From positions 4,953,501-5,017,500 of the forward strand of contig CM049403.1 of NCBI GenBank assembly GCA_026929865.2: a stretch of 64,000 nt of DNA. The letters are read 5' to 3'. Shown here piece by piece: positions 44,393-63,000 of this stretch. This DNA is from Hyperoplus lanceolatus. Lineage: Eukaryota > Chordata > Actinopteri > Uranoscopiformes > Ammodytidae. The stretch's first letter is position 1, and the number at the start of each line of letters is the position of its first letter. Below the pieces are notes generated by a model. It did not search any database. It saw nothing but the letters and a program-made list of their open reading frames with translations, and was not told where the DNA came from. Position numbers and translations under genes: made by a program.

Positions 44393-46856
44393 GGATTGTA
44401 CTCTAGAGAGATAGAGATTGAACTCTGGGAGAAATGGTCGAATTATGGAACTTTTGAGAAATCTTTGCTCCTGAGGACTCAGGCATGTGTAACTGTTGAG
44501 ACATACAGTATGTGTAGTTGGAAGTGGATTCTGTGAAGTCCTGTTCTTGAATGTAGAGAAAGCAGAGATGATTGCCTATAAGTGCCTAGTGCCTACCTTT
44601 GTCGGAGATCTGTCTCTGGAACTCTTTCTTCTTCATCTTGCTGACGCGGTCCAGGTGGATCTGGTAGGCGATGCCGGCCAGCACCATGAGGCCGATCACC
44701 ACACACAGAGCCGTGCTGAACATCCACATGGCCTCCGAGGCTCGACGCACCACCGGTTTGCTCAGCGCTAAAGCTTTTAACACCCAACGGAAAAAGTAGA
44801 ACCATAGATGAATGAAGGAGTGGTGGTGCATTTGAGGCCTCACTCACAGAATAATAATCTCTATGTGTAAAAGAACCTTTCAAAACAAAGTAACATAGTG
44901 CTTTACAGAGATGATTAAAACCTTTACACACAAAAATCTAAGCAAAAACAGTGTGATATTCATTGAAAACAAAGTTCCCCAAACCTTGACAAAATGCACC
45001 AAACAACGTTAACACAAAATATAAGAAAGACGACAAGGAATGTATTCAAACAAAGTTGATAGTAAAAAGGCCTTCTGACAAAAGTGGGCTTTTTGAACTG
45101 AGAATGGGCAGCGATTGGCTTGGACTCACAGCTGGAGGTGAGGTTCTCGTTGATGGCCAGGTTCTCTATGGTGCAGGAGACGCTGGAGTCCTCTGAGATG
45201 TTGACCCTCAGGTGGCTTGTGACGTTGTAGAGGTTTGAGTCTGGGAGCTCTGTCACCACGGTGCTCACAGAGCCACTGGGGGGCTCCTGGGTGTTGTTGA
45301 TGAGCCAGTACACTGCAGGCTCAGGAAAACCCCCACTGGAGTGACAGGAGAAGGCCGCCTCATCCCCCTGCTCTGGTTCTTCCATCTGCAGCCGTGGGAA
45401 GCTGAAGCTGGCTGAGAAAACAGCCGCCAAAGACACATGCTCCATGTTTATTTGTTTACCACATGCCCGACAAATACAGGCGCAGTTGTCAGCAATGAAA
45501 TGCTTGAGTCTCTGGCTCCCTCCAACAGTGCAAAATTAAACTACAACTGCAGCCTGGCGGTTAAATGCATACAACTGCAGAACTTTAAGTCAGTGGTGGT
45601 AGTAGACAATGCTTTAAAGAGGGTTTATGGTGCTCTGAGGAACTTTCAGTTTGTGTTCATTCTTGTATCCCCCCCCCATAGATTAACTAAATTGACCTCC
45701 AAAATCAATTTAGTTCATCTATGAGTCAGAGTCGACATTTGTGCAAAACAGATTAAAAATATAAACATATTGTTATGAACGCTGGTGTGAATATGGATGT
45801 ATAAATTCATTAACATATTTTTAACATAACTGTACTGAGGTCAAGAGTTCAGCAGTCTACTTATAGCTTATTTTCTTAATCATTTTGTCTAAGTTATTTA
45901 TTTCACTTTTTTTTCTTGTCTGTTTATGTGAGAGAGGGGGGAGGGGTTTGTGTATGTATTGTATGTGATTACTTATTCTGTTTTTTTTTGTCCTTACGTA
46001 AAAAAAACTGTAAAACCACTAAAATAAAAGTTTCAAAAAAAAAAATAGTTCAGCAGTCTCGTGGCCTGAGGGATGGAGTGTGTGTGATTCTCTTCTATAT
46101 GTGTGTGACACTGACCTGCTACCCTGAGACACACGGTGCACTGTGCAGCACTGGCGTTCTGCCCTGAGATGATGAAGAGACTGTAGTAGAGGCTGTGCTC
46201 TTGAGGGTCCACTGTGGGCAGCTCCAGAGAAATGTCTCCGTTCAGCTTGGCGTTGGCTGAGATGGTGGCTCTGTTAAGGCTTCTCTCCTCCAGGTTTCCA
46301 TCCTCCTTCCACACTGATCTGAGAACCACCTCATCGTCCCTCCTCCACTCAATGGACAAGTTTCCAAAGGTAGATTTGTTGAATTGTGGGTAAAAGCAGG
46401 GCAGTGACACCGGCCGCCCCACTATGCCAAGAACACACTCCTCCTCTGTGGAGGAAGAAGTGAATCAAAGATAAGATTGATGTTATTGTCCTGTGAAGGG
46501 AAACTTGTCTTAGGCTCCCAGTCCCAGCCACTGCATACAAAACACACTTGCCACAATGAACCTACACACAACATAAATTGTTCATAAAGGGTGCTTGAGT
46601 TCACATTGTGAGATACAGTTCTTGATATACTAAAAGATAGTAAAAAAAACAATTTAAAGGGATTATACACAGGTATAATAAAAGTCATAAGTAATCCATC
46701 CTTCAGCACAGGTAAATCAGCACAGGGTTTCAATACGGCTGAACGTGTTGCCTAAATGAGCATGAGCAGACAGACAGGCATCTCACCTTGACAGGCGCAC
46801 CCACCCAGGAAGCAGAACAGCAGCAGCAGTCCCGTGCGCCACGGTGCCACTAGCAT
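43816..46856 (-). CDS. icoslg: B7-family Ig receptor, ICOS ligand-like
   Basis: Five minus-strand exons: 46856-46787 (signal peptide, LLLLFCFLGGCACQ), 46445-46116 (IgV), 45411-45130 (IgC), 44767-44597 (transmembrane), 43889-43816 (tail). They give 308 aa, phase-consistent, one domain per exon as in B7 genes. The IgC region (SNLYNVTSHLRVN...CTIENLAINENLT) and the IgV end (NGDISLELPTVDPQE) resemble human ICOSLG more than CD80, CD86 or CD274. Several N-x-S/T glycosylation sites are present. The membrane helix FSTALCVVIGLMVLAGIAYQI is followed by a charged tail with MKKKEF and ends PDPKETDV. A ligand of this type sits on antigen-presenting cells and co-stimulates T cells. The IgV domain lacks its second canonical Cys (YYS instead of YYC). 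The assignment within the B7 family is inference; CD80/86-like is the alternative. Confidence 0.78.
44330..44395. repeat. (GATG)n-(GATA)n microsatellite
   Basis: A short GATG run passes directly into a GATA tetranucleotide run of about 11 units, in the last intron of the B7-like gene. Confidence 0.9.
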
Positions 46857-46899
46857 CGCCTGCCGGGGGCACGTCTGCGCTCGTAGGACACAACAACAC

Positions 46900-47943
46900 T
46901 TCAAAGATGATTTCGTATTTAGGCTAGAAAACAAACAAACGTCCATTACTCCCTTATAAGCCAGTCTCTTCACTTCCCCGTCAGCTCCATAGGTCTGCTC
47001 CAAATCTTCCACTCACCTCTCTCCAGTCTGCATGAGCTCATTGTCAGTCATGTTGTGGCATGTTGAGCCATACCTATCTGTCCTCTTTCTAGTCTTCCCT
47101 GACCCTGAGTGAAATAAGCAACAACAAGGTCGAAGACATAGATCACCATGGAACCTGTTCATATCAAAACTCTCGGTTTCCATCAGCGGGCATTTGGTCG
47201 CATTGTGGAGATCGGTCAGACCAGTCGGACTACTTTTTAAATCAAACACTCCCACACCCACGCGCTGCCCCCCCGAGGCGTTCAAACGTCAAAATCATAT
47301 GTAGGAAAAGACTCCACAGCTGATTGTCTTCCGGTTTCCCGCGAAGCAAAGAAGTTCATTTAGCCTTCAAACAATAAACTTAAAATATAAATATGGTTAG
47401 TTCCTTCACTGTAAACTGAACAGTAAGCAATATCTCCTTTAAATATTCCATGACAAATATTTTCCACACATATAGCCTACATTTGATAAAATTGGTTTTA
47501 AAAGAAATGTACTTCAAAAAGTCCATTCAACTAGGCTCACCTGACTCAATTCAATTATAACACATGATAAGTTATAAAACAATCTTTTCTTAAATTATTT
47601 ATTTATTTCTCTGTTGTCTGTTGTTTTTCTTTTCTTTGTTCTGCTTGTTTGTCATGTGTTTGTGCATTTAAAAACGTAATAAAAAACATTAAATATAATA
47701 TAAAACAAGCTTTTCATACAAATATTTCTAATTACATTTTTTTTTTGTAAATGTAGCCTATTGTATGTCTTACAATAATTGTAATTTTTGGGAGTTTTTT
47801 CAGTCGTTTAGTAGCCTAATCCTTTTGTATTTGAATTATATCAGAAATACAGCACGATAAGGTACACAAAATTGTAGTAAAACATATATTGGCACACAGT
47901 CACTGCATCTGCATTCTTAAAAAAAAAAAAAAAAAAAAGTAAT

Positions 47944-47999
<56 letters not shown>

Positions 48000-48011
48000 T
48001 TTTTAAAAAAA

Positions 48012-48046
<35 letters not shown>

Positions 48047-48788
48047 TATTTTTGTGTTACTGTCTAACTTTGTGGAAAAGGGGGGGGGGGGGGGGCGGGT
48101 CTGTCTTTTTTTTTTCCTCCTTCCCCCCCAAAATAAGATATTTTGAAAAAATGGGGAGTGTGTGGAGTTAAGAAAAAAAAAAAAATAGTAGGCCTAGTTA
48201 CTATAATTTACTACAAAACAAACTAGGTAGGCCTAGGCTAGTTACTTAAAAAAAATGTAGTAGTTATTATTGGCATATAATACTTACTGCATAACTATGT
48301 AGTAGTTACTACAATTGTGTGTACCATATTGTGTATAGCCTAATAATGTATTTTTTTTTCAAATAGGCCTTTAAACCCATAACCTAATGTAGGTTAATAA
48401 TTGGTCGATAATGTAATACAATCGAAGTCCACTACTTAATAACTCCCATAGTGTAACAAATTATTACATTTTTGACCACTAGGCTACATTATGGAGAGAG
48501 AGAAACAAACTGATGTGTTACATAATGGACTCTTTCATTATACTATTTATGGCTCTAGACATGCCTCGACAATACTCGTTGTTACCGCTGGAAGGCAGTA
48601 AACGCTCTCCGTGTTTGTGGTTTGTTCAGAAAGCAGGAAGTAGAAGAAGAAAACGTCAACAACGCTGCAGTGTGTGTGTGACCTCACCTATTAGCCTGTC
48701 TCACTCTCTCGCTCTCTGTAAGTAACCGTACACTGTCCCGTCAGAAGGGGGTCCCTATGTCCTCAGCAGGAGCGCCTGCTGCGGCAAC
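46900..48788. other. Intergenic region with long T and G homopolymers
   Basis: Between the divergent 5' ends of the B7-like gene and gtpbp6. It contains a poly-T/poly-A-rich stretch (about 47918-48044) and a G-run of 17 near 48080. No exon is recognised. The sequence near 48290-48340 (TATGTAGTAGTTACTACAAT) is a degraded relative of the palindromic MITE at 5470-5750. The last 200 bp before the gtpbp6 ATG are promoter-like but lack a clear motif. Confidence 0.6.
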
Positions 48789-54711
<5,923 letters not shown>

Positions 54712-54778
54712 CAGGGAGTAGAGGGGGGGAATGACTGCACCGCAAACATCTTAGAGGATTGTATGTATTGTACAGTAT

Positions 54779-54784
54779 ATTAAA
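54779..54784 (+). terminator. Probable gtpbp6 poly(A) signal (ATTAAA)
   Basis: The variant hexamer ATTAAA lies 68 bp after the gtpbp6 stop. No AATAAA is seen before the convergent plcxd1 stop, so the 3' UTRs of the two genes may overlap. Confidence 0.4.
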
Positions 54785-54959
54785 ATATTTTTGATCCATA
54801 AGAAAAACAGAAAAAAGTCTTGTATGTAAAGATTGTTTTGGGGGAGACAAGGGTGCATTTAAATGGACAACTACAGAGAAGAGGAAATGAGGTATACATG
54901 ATTGTTCTTCTAGGATCATCTCCATGATGGAATAAGATCACAGCTGATAGTTTTTTTTT

Positions 54960-57900
54960 TTAATTGTCGACGTTCCTCCGTAGCAGCTTTAGGTTCAGCG
55001 CTATGACCGCAGAGCACAGTGGCAGCGGACCCACAAAGTCTCCAGCGATGATGTTGAGGCTCTTAGGGGCGGAGCCGGGCGTCTGCTCCTCCAGCCACCT
55101 GCTCAAACACTCCCAGTTACTGTAGGTCAGCGAACGCAGCGACTGCTTGGGGTTCTCTGTGATGTAACACCTGTTGGCCGTCAGGTTCAGGCCCGAAACG
55201 AAGAAGCCGTCTGGAAACACAAAAGAAAAATTAGAAACTAATAACCCAAGTGTGCATATATGAAAAGTTGAAAACTTAAAGCCCCTGTAAACCCAAATCC
55301 ACTAAATCCTTTCTGACTACCGGTATGTCATTTGGGGAGTTAGTTGCATGATAGTAAGCATCTGAAAAGAGTTAGGCATATTTATCAATCAAAATTAAAG
55401 ATTTTGTCATTTAAGTTTGATAAACTTTACAGAAAGTCGGGTTAAGATGAGGCGGGCTATGCTCTAGTTATTATTAAACAAAAAGTATTTTGAACCAATC
55501 AAGGGTCAGGGCACTTCTCTGCTGAACATTCTATAAAAACAATGACTTAAGTGTTGCCATGGAGATCATTTGATACAGCCACGCCAACACAGTCCTGTCA
55601 AACTGCCTCCACAGAATTTATTATTATATTTATGAACATTTATTTTCAATCAGATATTTGTAAAAGCTTATTGAGACAGCTCAGCTTTGATAACACATAT
55701 TGATTTTTTTTTTCTATTTTAGACCAGGTTTCCCCAGGGGCTTAAAATATATTTAGGCCAAGGTGTAGAATGTCAAACTCACCTGGACGTCCCAGGTCTT
55801 TGTTCCAGTCCAGGTAACTGATGACACCCTGTGCTGATCTCTGATTGGCCCACCAGTAGGGGAGGGCGGGCCATAGCTCCTTATGTCTAACCGCGACCTG
55901 GGAGTCATAGGACAAGATGACCTGGTAGCCAGACGCCCACAGACTGCGCAGGGTCGGGACTGATTCCTGGGGGAGCTTGTGTCAAGTTTTGTGTTGTTGT
56001 TTTTTTTCATCATGTAAATCAGCTGCATGGGGAAAAGACTCACCTTCCGTGGGCAGAGTTTTGAGCCGAACAGCTTCTTCAGGGAGAAGATAAAGCACTC
56101 ATGGAGTTGGTCTTCGATATCCTCAAAATGGCTGCAGGCCAGTATGACGATCTCCTTTGGATGAGACTGCAGCCAGGTGGCGACAGACATCAGTGTTTCC
56201 TGTAAAGGAAGAGCCGTCACTGTTACCACACTACAACTTTTAATTAAAGGTCACCTTTGTAAAATGCTATTTTTTTCTTCTTCTTCTTCTTCTTCTTTTT
56301 CTTTCAATACTAGGTCCCTGGTGTGACTCTGGACTCCCAAAGTATGAGGGGGAAAGAAACTGGTAGTTAGATGCAAACTGCCAATCAGAGTATGCTAGGC
56401 TTTTTGGATGGCGGGGCTTAAAGAGACAGGCTCTAAAACAGAGCGTTTCAGACCGAGGCAGAAAAGAGGGGATTCAGCATTTGTGAAAATTTAAAGTTTT
56501 TTTTGGAAACTATATACAAACAGTCTTAAAAGAAAGTCATATTACAAGTTTGAACCTGAAAATGGGCTGAATATGTGATCTTTAAGATGATTAAACAACT
56601 CACCAGAACTGTTAGGTGTGTGTATATGAGGTGTGTGAAGTACAGGTCGCTGGACGAGTCATTTGGTTTGTGAGCAACGCGCAGATCGAAGAAGCGAATC
56701 CCCATGGAAAGCTGCTCCTCGATGCCTTTGTCCTGCAAGGATTCACCAACCAAAGGATACTGTTACCAATACGATTCCATTAGACGTGAGGAGAGTGAAT
56801 TTAACCTCATCTTATGTACATCTCATTTCGATTCAGTTTGAAGTTCTTCACCATAATCACTATAATAAGTTTAGAAGTGTGGGGGCGCCCTTAGCTCAGC
56901 TGGTAGGGCGTCCCGCCCCCGGAACAGACCCAGGTTTGATTCCCGCCTGCGGTCCTTCTCTGCATGTCACTCCCCTCTCTGCCCCATTTCACCTCTGTCT
57001 CTTCAAAACTATCATTAAAGCATAAAAATGCCAATATATCTTTAAAAAAAAAAAGTTTAGAAGTATGATCTTTGTAGAGCTGCTAAAGCCGAATTAGCTC
57101 ATATGTTGTGATCGTGTGTGTCCCAAGTTAAGAGAGTTTGGGTTATAAATGTTTGGGATATTGAATGAGGCTTTTGATCTGGATCTTCAACCTGGCTATA
57201 GTTGAGTTGCAAGTGAATGCTATTATATAATACACAGCAACAAGGAATATATATGTTATTGCTTTTGCGACCCTGATCACTCTTAACTTTAACCACTGTC
57301 ATCAGCCTTGTGTCCAGGGTCATCAGCCGATGAACAGACAGAGATAGAGACTGAAAGGTCATTCTGGGAGGCTGAGGGTTGAAACAAAAACCCCATAGCA
57401 ATACACTCTTTGTCCCTCACAGGGGTCTGTTCTGCTGCTATACAGTCACACGGTGCATACCTGTGTTGTAGCCCATTTAAATATGACAGGTCTGGTGAAG
57501 CAGTAGAAAAGTTTGTCCAGGAGCCTGAAGAAGTCCGATTCAGAGGGGACCAGAGGGGAGTTTATGTCCAGGCAGTAACTCATAGCGTCGTGGCTCCCTG
57601 AAGGAACAGGTGTGGAGAGATCTGCATTATGTGGACAGACTGGTTTCTGGTACATTATGTAGGCCTACACACACACACCATGGACATATGACACACACCC
57701 GCTGCACTGTCTGCTATATGGCAAAACAAACTGGAGCTGGACACATTGAGGGACTGGAAATTATATCCATTCATTTCCTTTAATTGCCCAATATTTTGCC
57801 TATAGGCCTATCAGTAGTTCACTAAACAATGAATCATGATTCACACTTGAACAGCAAAACGTTGTTGATGGTGTTCAATACTCAACACATGCTTGATGGA

Positions 57901-58241
57901 GAGGATAAATAAGAACAGAGGGAAAAGACAAGAACAATTAGCCTATCTGGAGTTACCATTAAGACAACAGGCTCCACTTAATCGTTTTATTGATTGTTTG
58001 TGTCATCTGTAAATAACGTAATGAAGGCTACAGCGTGATGTCCTGGGGCTGCTTGCATTTTTTATTCTGTGAAAAACCGCAATAAAACTCTCGTAGCGCC
58101 GGTAAAAGCGCACAATAAACAGAAAGAGAGAGAAGAGGCTGGCGGTGAACGTAGCCTACCTGGTATGGCCAGGTTTGTGAGCGGAGTGTCCCACAGTTCC
58201 TCGGGCAGAGCTGACATCCAGTCCCGACAGCTCACATCCAT
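54960..58241 (-). CDS. plcxd1: Plcxd1, PI-PLC X-domain protein
   Basis: Six minus-strand exons: 58241-58160, 57597-57461, 56732-56604, 56199-56044, 55966-55783, 55210-54960; 312 aa (human 323), phases consistent. The first Met, at 58241, begins MDVSCRDWMSALPEELWDTP; the frame is open a few codons further upstream without another ATG. The X-domain has the first catalytic His in GSHDAMSY, acidic RFFDLRV, and the second His in LYFTHLIYTH. HPKEIVILACSHFE and PALPYWWANQRS are typical of PLCXD proteins. No Y-domain, C2 or PH domain is present, as for the family, whose substrate in vertebrates is poorly defined. It is convergent with gtpbp6 and in tandem with a paralogue at 60069. Confidence 0.95.
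56244..56585. mobile_element. TTAA-flanked MITE (AGGTCAC/GTGATCT termini), plcxd1 intron 3
   Basis: It begins TTAAAGGTCACC and ends ATATGTGATCTTTAA, with inverted ends inside TTAA. The inner block TCTGGACTCCCAAAGTATGAG recurs at about 60700-60730 and, diverged, at 61300-61325. A (TTC)n run lies near its left end. Confidence 0.7.
56879..57053 (+). repeat. tRNA-derived SINE with target duplication (plcxd1 intron 2)
   Basis: Same family as 40214-40376: the head GGGGGCGCCCTTAGCTCAGC, a B-box-like GGTTTGATTCC, a body ending ATTTCACCTCTGTCTC and a tail of AAAAATGCC type with A-run. Flanking copies of AGTTTAGAAGT mark the target duplication. It is antisense to plcxd1. Confidence 0.88.
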
Positions 58242-60068
58242 GTCGGCCACTCACTCACTCACCGACCCGCTGGAGAATCACCGAAAGCAGGTCCGACAAG
58301 CCACTTCAGTCTGGTCATCATATGCTCGATTCAGTCCTCCTTCCTTTTATTTATCGAATTCCTTTAAAAAATCATCGACCGCAAACTTCCCCACAGCCAG
58401 AGGTGCAGGGGGATGCAACTCTGAGTTTCCCGATTCTAGTGTTGAGTGACAGCTGCTCAGAGTAGGCGCTCAGCTTGGCGGAGACATGAAGAGGACACTT
58501 CAGGAAGAGACGGGACTGCCTGTGTCCTTGTGTAGCTGTGTCTGTCAAACACGTAGGCTACATTTTTACACTAAAAAACACAGCACAGCGTCGTTGCTAT
58601 GACGTCTGGGAGGGGGCGGAGCTAACATCCGGAAGTCAGTTCAATCCACGAGTAAAAAAATACAAAACAACGTTCAGAAAAACAGAAACATTTCCCTGCA
58701 GCAACAAACAGAACAACGTCATTCAAAACCATTACACTGTTATGAATTATTCAAATATGTACATTGTGTATGATTACAATGAATATAGGTTTTGATTTGA
58801 AAACTAACCTATAAATGAAATTATGGAATTTTAGTGTATGGTGGGTTGGAACCATCAGTTGCAGGACTAATTTTAGGGTCACTGAAAAAAAAATGCAATT
58901 GTAATTTATCAATTTGAATATTTTCTTTTTAAAATTTTCAAACTGAGCTTAACTCGATAATTTAAAAGTGTACGGTTTATCCCAGCAACACACTCCAGGC
59001 TCTGTACTCAATGCAACATTAAACGACCATTACTTACAATAAGCAGAAATGAACTAACCCTTTAGGGCTGAAGCCACTGTCTGAATATATCAACAACAAC
59101 ACATTTAATTGCTTTGCCCGTTTGTCATCATGTTGGCTACTGTGGGGGAAATGAACTGATCCCAGAACAGCAGAGATGATGTAACACAAACCATTATGAG
59201 GGAACACAAGAGCTTTCCCTCCCTCGTTCTGGCCCCTTTACGAACTCCACGGTGTGACAGTGAAAGCAGCACAGCCACCAAAGCCTCACTGAGCAGAGAT
59301 CTTTGACAGTTCAACAAAGGGATCCTTAAAGGAAACATTTTTTAAATGAATTTGTACATGTGACCGGTCAGTGATAAAAAACTGTGATGGTTAAAAATGC
59401 TCATGTTTATTGGAAAAGCTCATCTCCACAGGCACAGCGGTGCAGAATGTTGTCAAATCAAATCCTAGCCTGTCGGCTTAAGTCTATTACAATTAGAACA
59501 GTCACGGTTGGGTTCATGCCAACAAGTTTCCATGCATTTTCTATTAAGTTTCATGTCTTCTCTACATTCTCTATGGATAAATACCGTTGTGAGTGATGAA
59601 GCCTAAAGCTAATTCTTGCACTTACTGCCAACATGTCATAATTATAAAAGTTTGTGCCCTAGGTAACAGTCACATGTGCTTATGATTACATTGTTTGTGC
59701 TATCTAAAATGCTTACGCTAAACTGGTGAGATTAGTTGTATCGTTATTGCTTTGGTCACTATCACATAAAAACTGGCCACCTTGATGGCTCCTGGAAACT
59801 CATACAGTACTATTGCATCAATAGTGAACTAAATGTAAACAAACAAGAAGTGCAGGTCAAAATATAAAAAAACGAAAACAGATTTTCGAGCAGTTTTCAG
59901 ACTGAAATGTGCATTTCACTGCCTCCAGTAAGTGCATTTGAAATGAGTTGAATAGTTCAAGTAGTTGAGTAACTTTCTGTCATTCTTAACGAAACAAGCT
60001 CATGGACATGTCATGCTGTGATTCATATTGTTGCTTTTTTTGTACAATAATGCAAACTGGGGGTAAAG
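58242..60068. other. plcxd1 promoter and inter-paralogue region
   Basis: The first 350 bp contain the plcxd1 5' end and promoter on the minus strand (GC-richer, with CGTCGTTGCTATGACGTC-like sequence near 58590). The remainder is AT-rich. It should include the 3' UTR of the next plcxd gene, whose stop codon is at 60069. No further exon or repeat is recognised. Confidence 0.4.
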
Positions 60069-63000
60069 TCACGAGGAGCATTTCAGTAGTTTCTCATTCA
60101 GTGCAATGACAGTTGGTACAAACTGGCTCTCGTTGATAAAGTCCCCGGCGATGATATTGAGTGAGCCGAGCCTGGAGCCTGGAGTCTGCTCCTTGACCCA
60201 GCTCAGCAGTGTGGGGTTCGTGGACATCACCAAGTCTTTGAGGGACTCTGTGGGGTGTGTGCAGATGTACTTCAGATCCTCCGTCAGATTAATCCCAGTG
60301 ACGAAGAAACCTCCTAAAAACACACACCACACACACGCAGATGAATAGCATTGATTAAAAAGTGATATAGTAATTTTGAAAAAAATACACTAAAAACCAA
60401 CATATAGATTACCTGGTCTGCCATGTTGTTTCCTGTGCTCAAACTCCTCGACAAGAGCCTCGGCTTTGCACTTGTTGGCCCACCAGTAAGGAATGTGTGG
60501 CCACAGGTCGTTGTGGCAGCTGGCAATGCTGTGTTCATAGGACACGATGACTGTGTAGCCTAAAGCCCACAGGTTCCGAAGAGTCAACACTTCCTGAAAT
60601 CCACAGAATGACAGGCTAAGTTTTATTTCGGGTCAAGAATACTTTTAACACCTAGAATGAAAAATCCAATTGTCCTTGTTTTTTTTAATGAATATGGATC
60701 CCCGGTGTGTCTAGGGATTCCCAAAGTATGAGAAAAAACAGCCCTCTCTCTCTTTTTCTCTACCTCCACCTTTCTGAAAACCTGTGTTCAACAAACCCGA
60801 ATCAGATTTCTCTCCCCATATGACATCATAAGGGGAGAAGCCTCACACTACCATTACCATCCTAACTTAGCTCTATACCTCCACATGTGATAAGCACACC
60901 CTGATTTTGACAAGAAGTGGTTTTGGATTAGAATGACTGCGTATGCCTTCAAGCTTTATATCATCATATATCATTGAAAGGTGTAGGAGAAGCTGTACCG
61001 TCTTGGGACAGATTTTGGAGGTGAATATGTTGCGTATGGTTCCCAGCAGAAGCGCGTGGAGCTCCTGGCTCAGGCCGATGAAGTGGCTGAAGGAGAGGAT
61101 GACCACCTCTTTGGGATGAGCATCCAGCCACTCTCTGATCTCCATGAGAACAGCCTGGAAGGAAAAGCACAAGTTGCCATATAAAGTCTGCTTCAACGGC
61201 AGGACTGAGCGGTATTTCATGTACAATTCACTGTTTGGATTAAAGGTCACATATTATGCTAAATGCACTTTTTAAATGTGTTCTAACATATCCATGGGTC
61301 CACGGTGTGCCTAGAGACTGCCAAAATATCAAAAAAAATAACAATCTCTCCTTTTCTCACTCTCCCCCTTTCTGAAACCCCCACCCCTCCTCCCCAATAT
61401 ACTCGAGTCAGAATTCTCACCGACTATTACGTCACAGTCGGCACAGCCACATCCCCATATTTTCTTTATATGTCCATGCTTCCCCCCACATTAGTAACCA
61501 GAAACGTCCACCGTATGATAACCCCCCCCCCCCATTTCTTATTGGTCCACGGCCCCGAGATCCGATGGAAAATTTTCCGAGCGACAGCCATGTTGCTTTC
61601 CCCGCTAAGCGACAAGATGCCCATAGTACAGCCTGAATGTTACATACACCAACACAGAATGCTTTTGCTCATACTCCACTAAATTATCTTAACCACAGCA
61701 GTCTATTAATGCCTCGTTTTTAATAACACAACGGATAGGAAGCTACTTGTGGGTTTTTTTTAAACGGTGAAACTAAAATAATTGTTTTTATTGGTAGTTT
61801 TGCCTGCCTAGTGTATAGCTATTAGCTTTGGGACAAGCAACCAGCTTTTGCTCATAACACACTGTTTATATTCCCCACAGCAGTCTGACAAAGCCTCGTT
61901 TTTAGCCAGACAAAGCATAGGAAGGTAATAGAGTTTAAGTCTAACTTTGAAGCTAATTTTTCCACTGATTTTCGTGATATTTTTAGCCGTTAGCTTCCGT
62001 GCTAACATTCAGTACAGGCACTGTGGACAGGCTACTACTACAGGCTATGGACCCGTCGCTTCCAGAGAGGTGCGGGGGAAGCTCATAGATTATATATTTA
62101 CAAGGGGAGCTGCAGCTCGGTTTCAAAAATAGGCCATCGTGAGATTAGCTGAACATCAGGGTATATAGGCATACTACAATAAATGATCTGAACGGTTTTT
62201 TCAGCAAACAACTATAGAAAAACGTATTAGAGACCTCTAAGACCATATAATATTGACAGAAAAGTGTATAATATGTGAGCTTTAAAAAAGGGAACAGCAC
62301 TCAAGACACTTGTAACATTACCAGGTTGAGTAGTCCCACAGGCATAAGCGTATACATAGACAGTCACCAAGGACGAACGCCAAAAGGAACACATTGCTTA
62401 AATAAGTTTGGATGCCATTTTCTATAAACGCCATAAAATAGCAAACCTATCTCTCTCATGATTTATATTTGTTTGTTTAACATTAAACCATAAACTATTG
62501 ATAAACTTTAAAAACTATGCAATTGAATTGGACATTTCAAATTTTCTTTTTGTCCTATACAGTAAAAGCAGTGTTGACTGCTGGGCAGTATGATGTTTTC
62601 CCACCATGAATGCCAGGTCCGATTTGATCAAATGACGATAATCTTTATCTAGTGCCGGCACACCAGTTTTTAACATTTATGCACTGATCAATGCGATCAC
62701 AAAAACAGATTTTTAAAACAGTCCTTTCAAACACAGGTGTCAGGTGTCGGCTAACGTTTGAAGACAGCAAGCTATGTAGTATATCGTTAGTCCTTTTAAT
62801 TTAATACACTATGCCACTACCAACAGGACATGATTTCTGGCATTCCTTCATGGGTTTACAGTATGACGGAGGTGAGTAACTGCCTGCCAGGTCTGTTGTG
62901 GATGGATTACTTTTTTTTCTTCTTCTTCACCACCTGGCAACTCTGCTGGAGCAGAGGTGAGTGAAGGTCGTTGTGATTTGTCATACAAGCTACTATGGAT

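Noticed and set aside
44330-44395. Regular short repeats suggesting a CRISPR-like array
   Set aside because: A GATG/GATA microsatellite without spacers, in a vertebrate genome.
47013-47285. 90-aa minus-strand frame upstream of the B7-like gene as an extra N-terminal exon
   Set aside because: It has no signal or domain, and the exon with a clear signal peptide begins at 46856. This region is at most 5' UTR.
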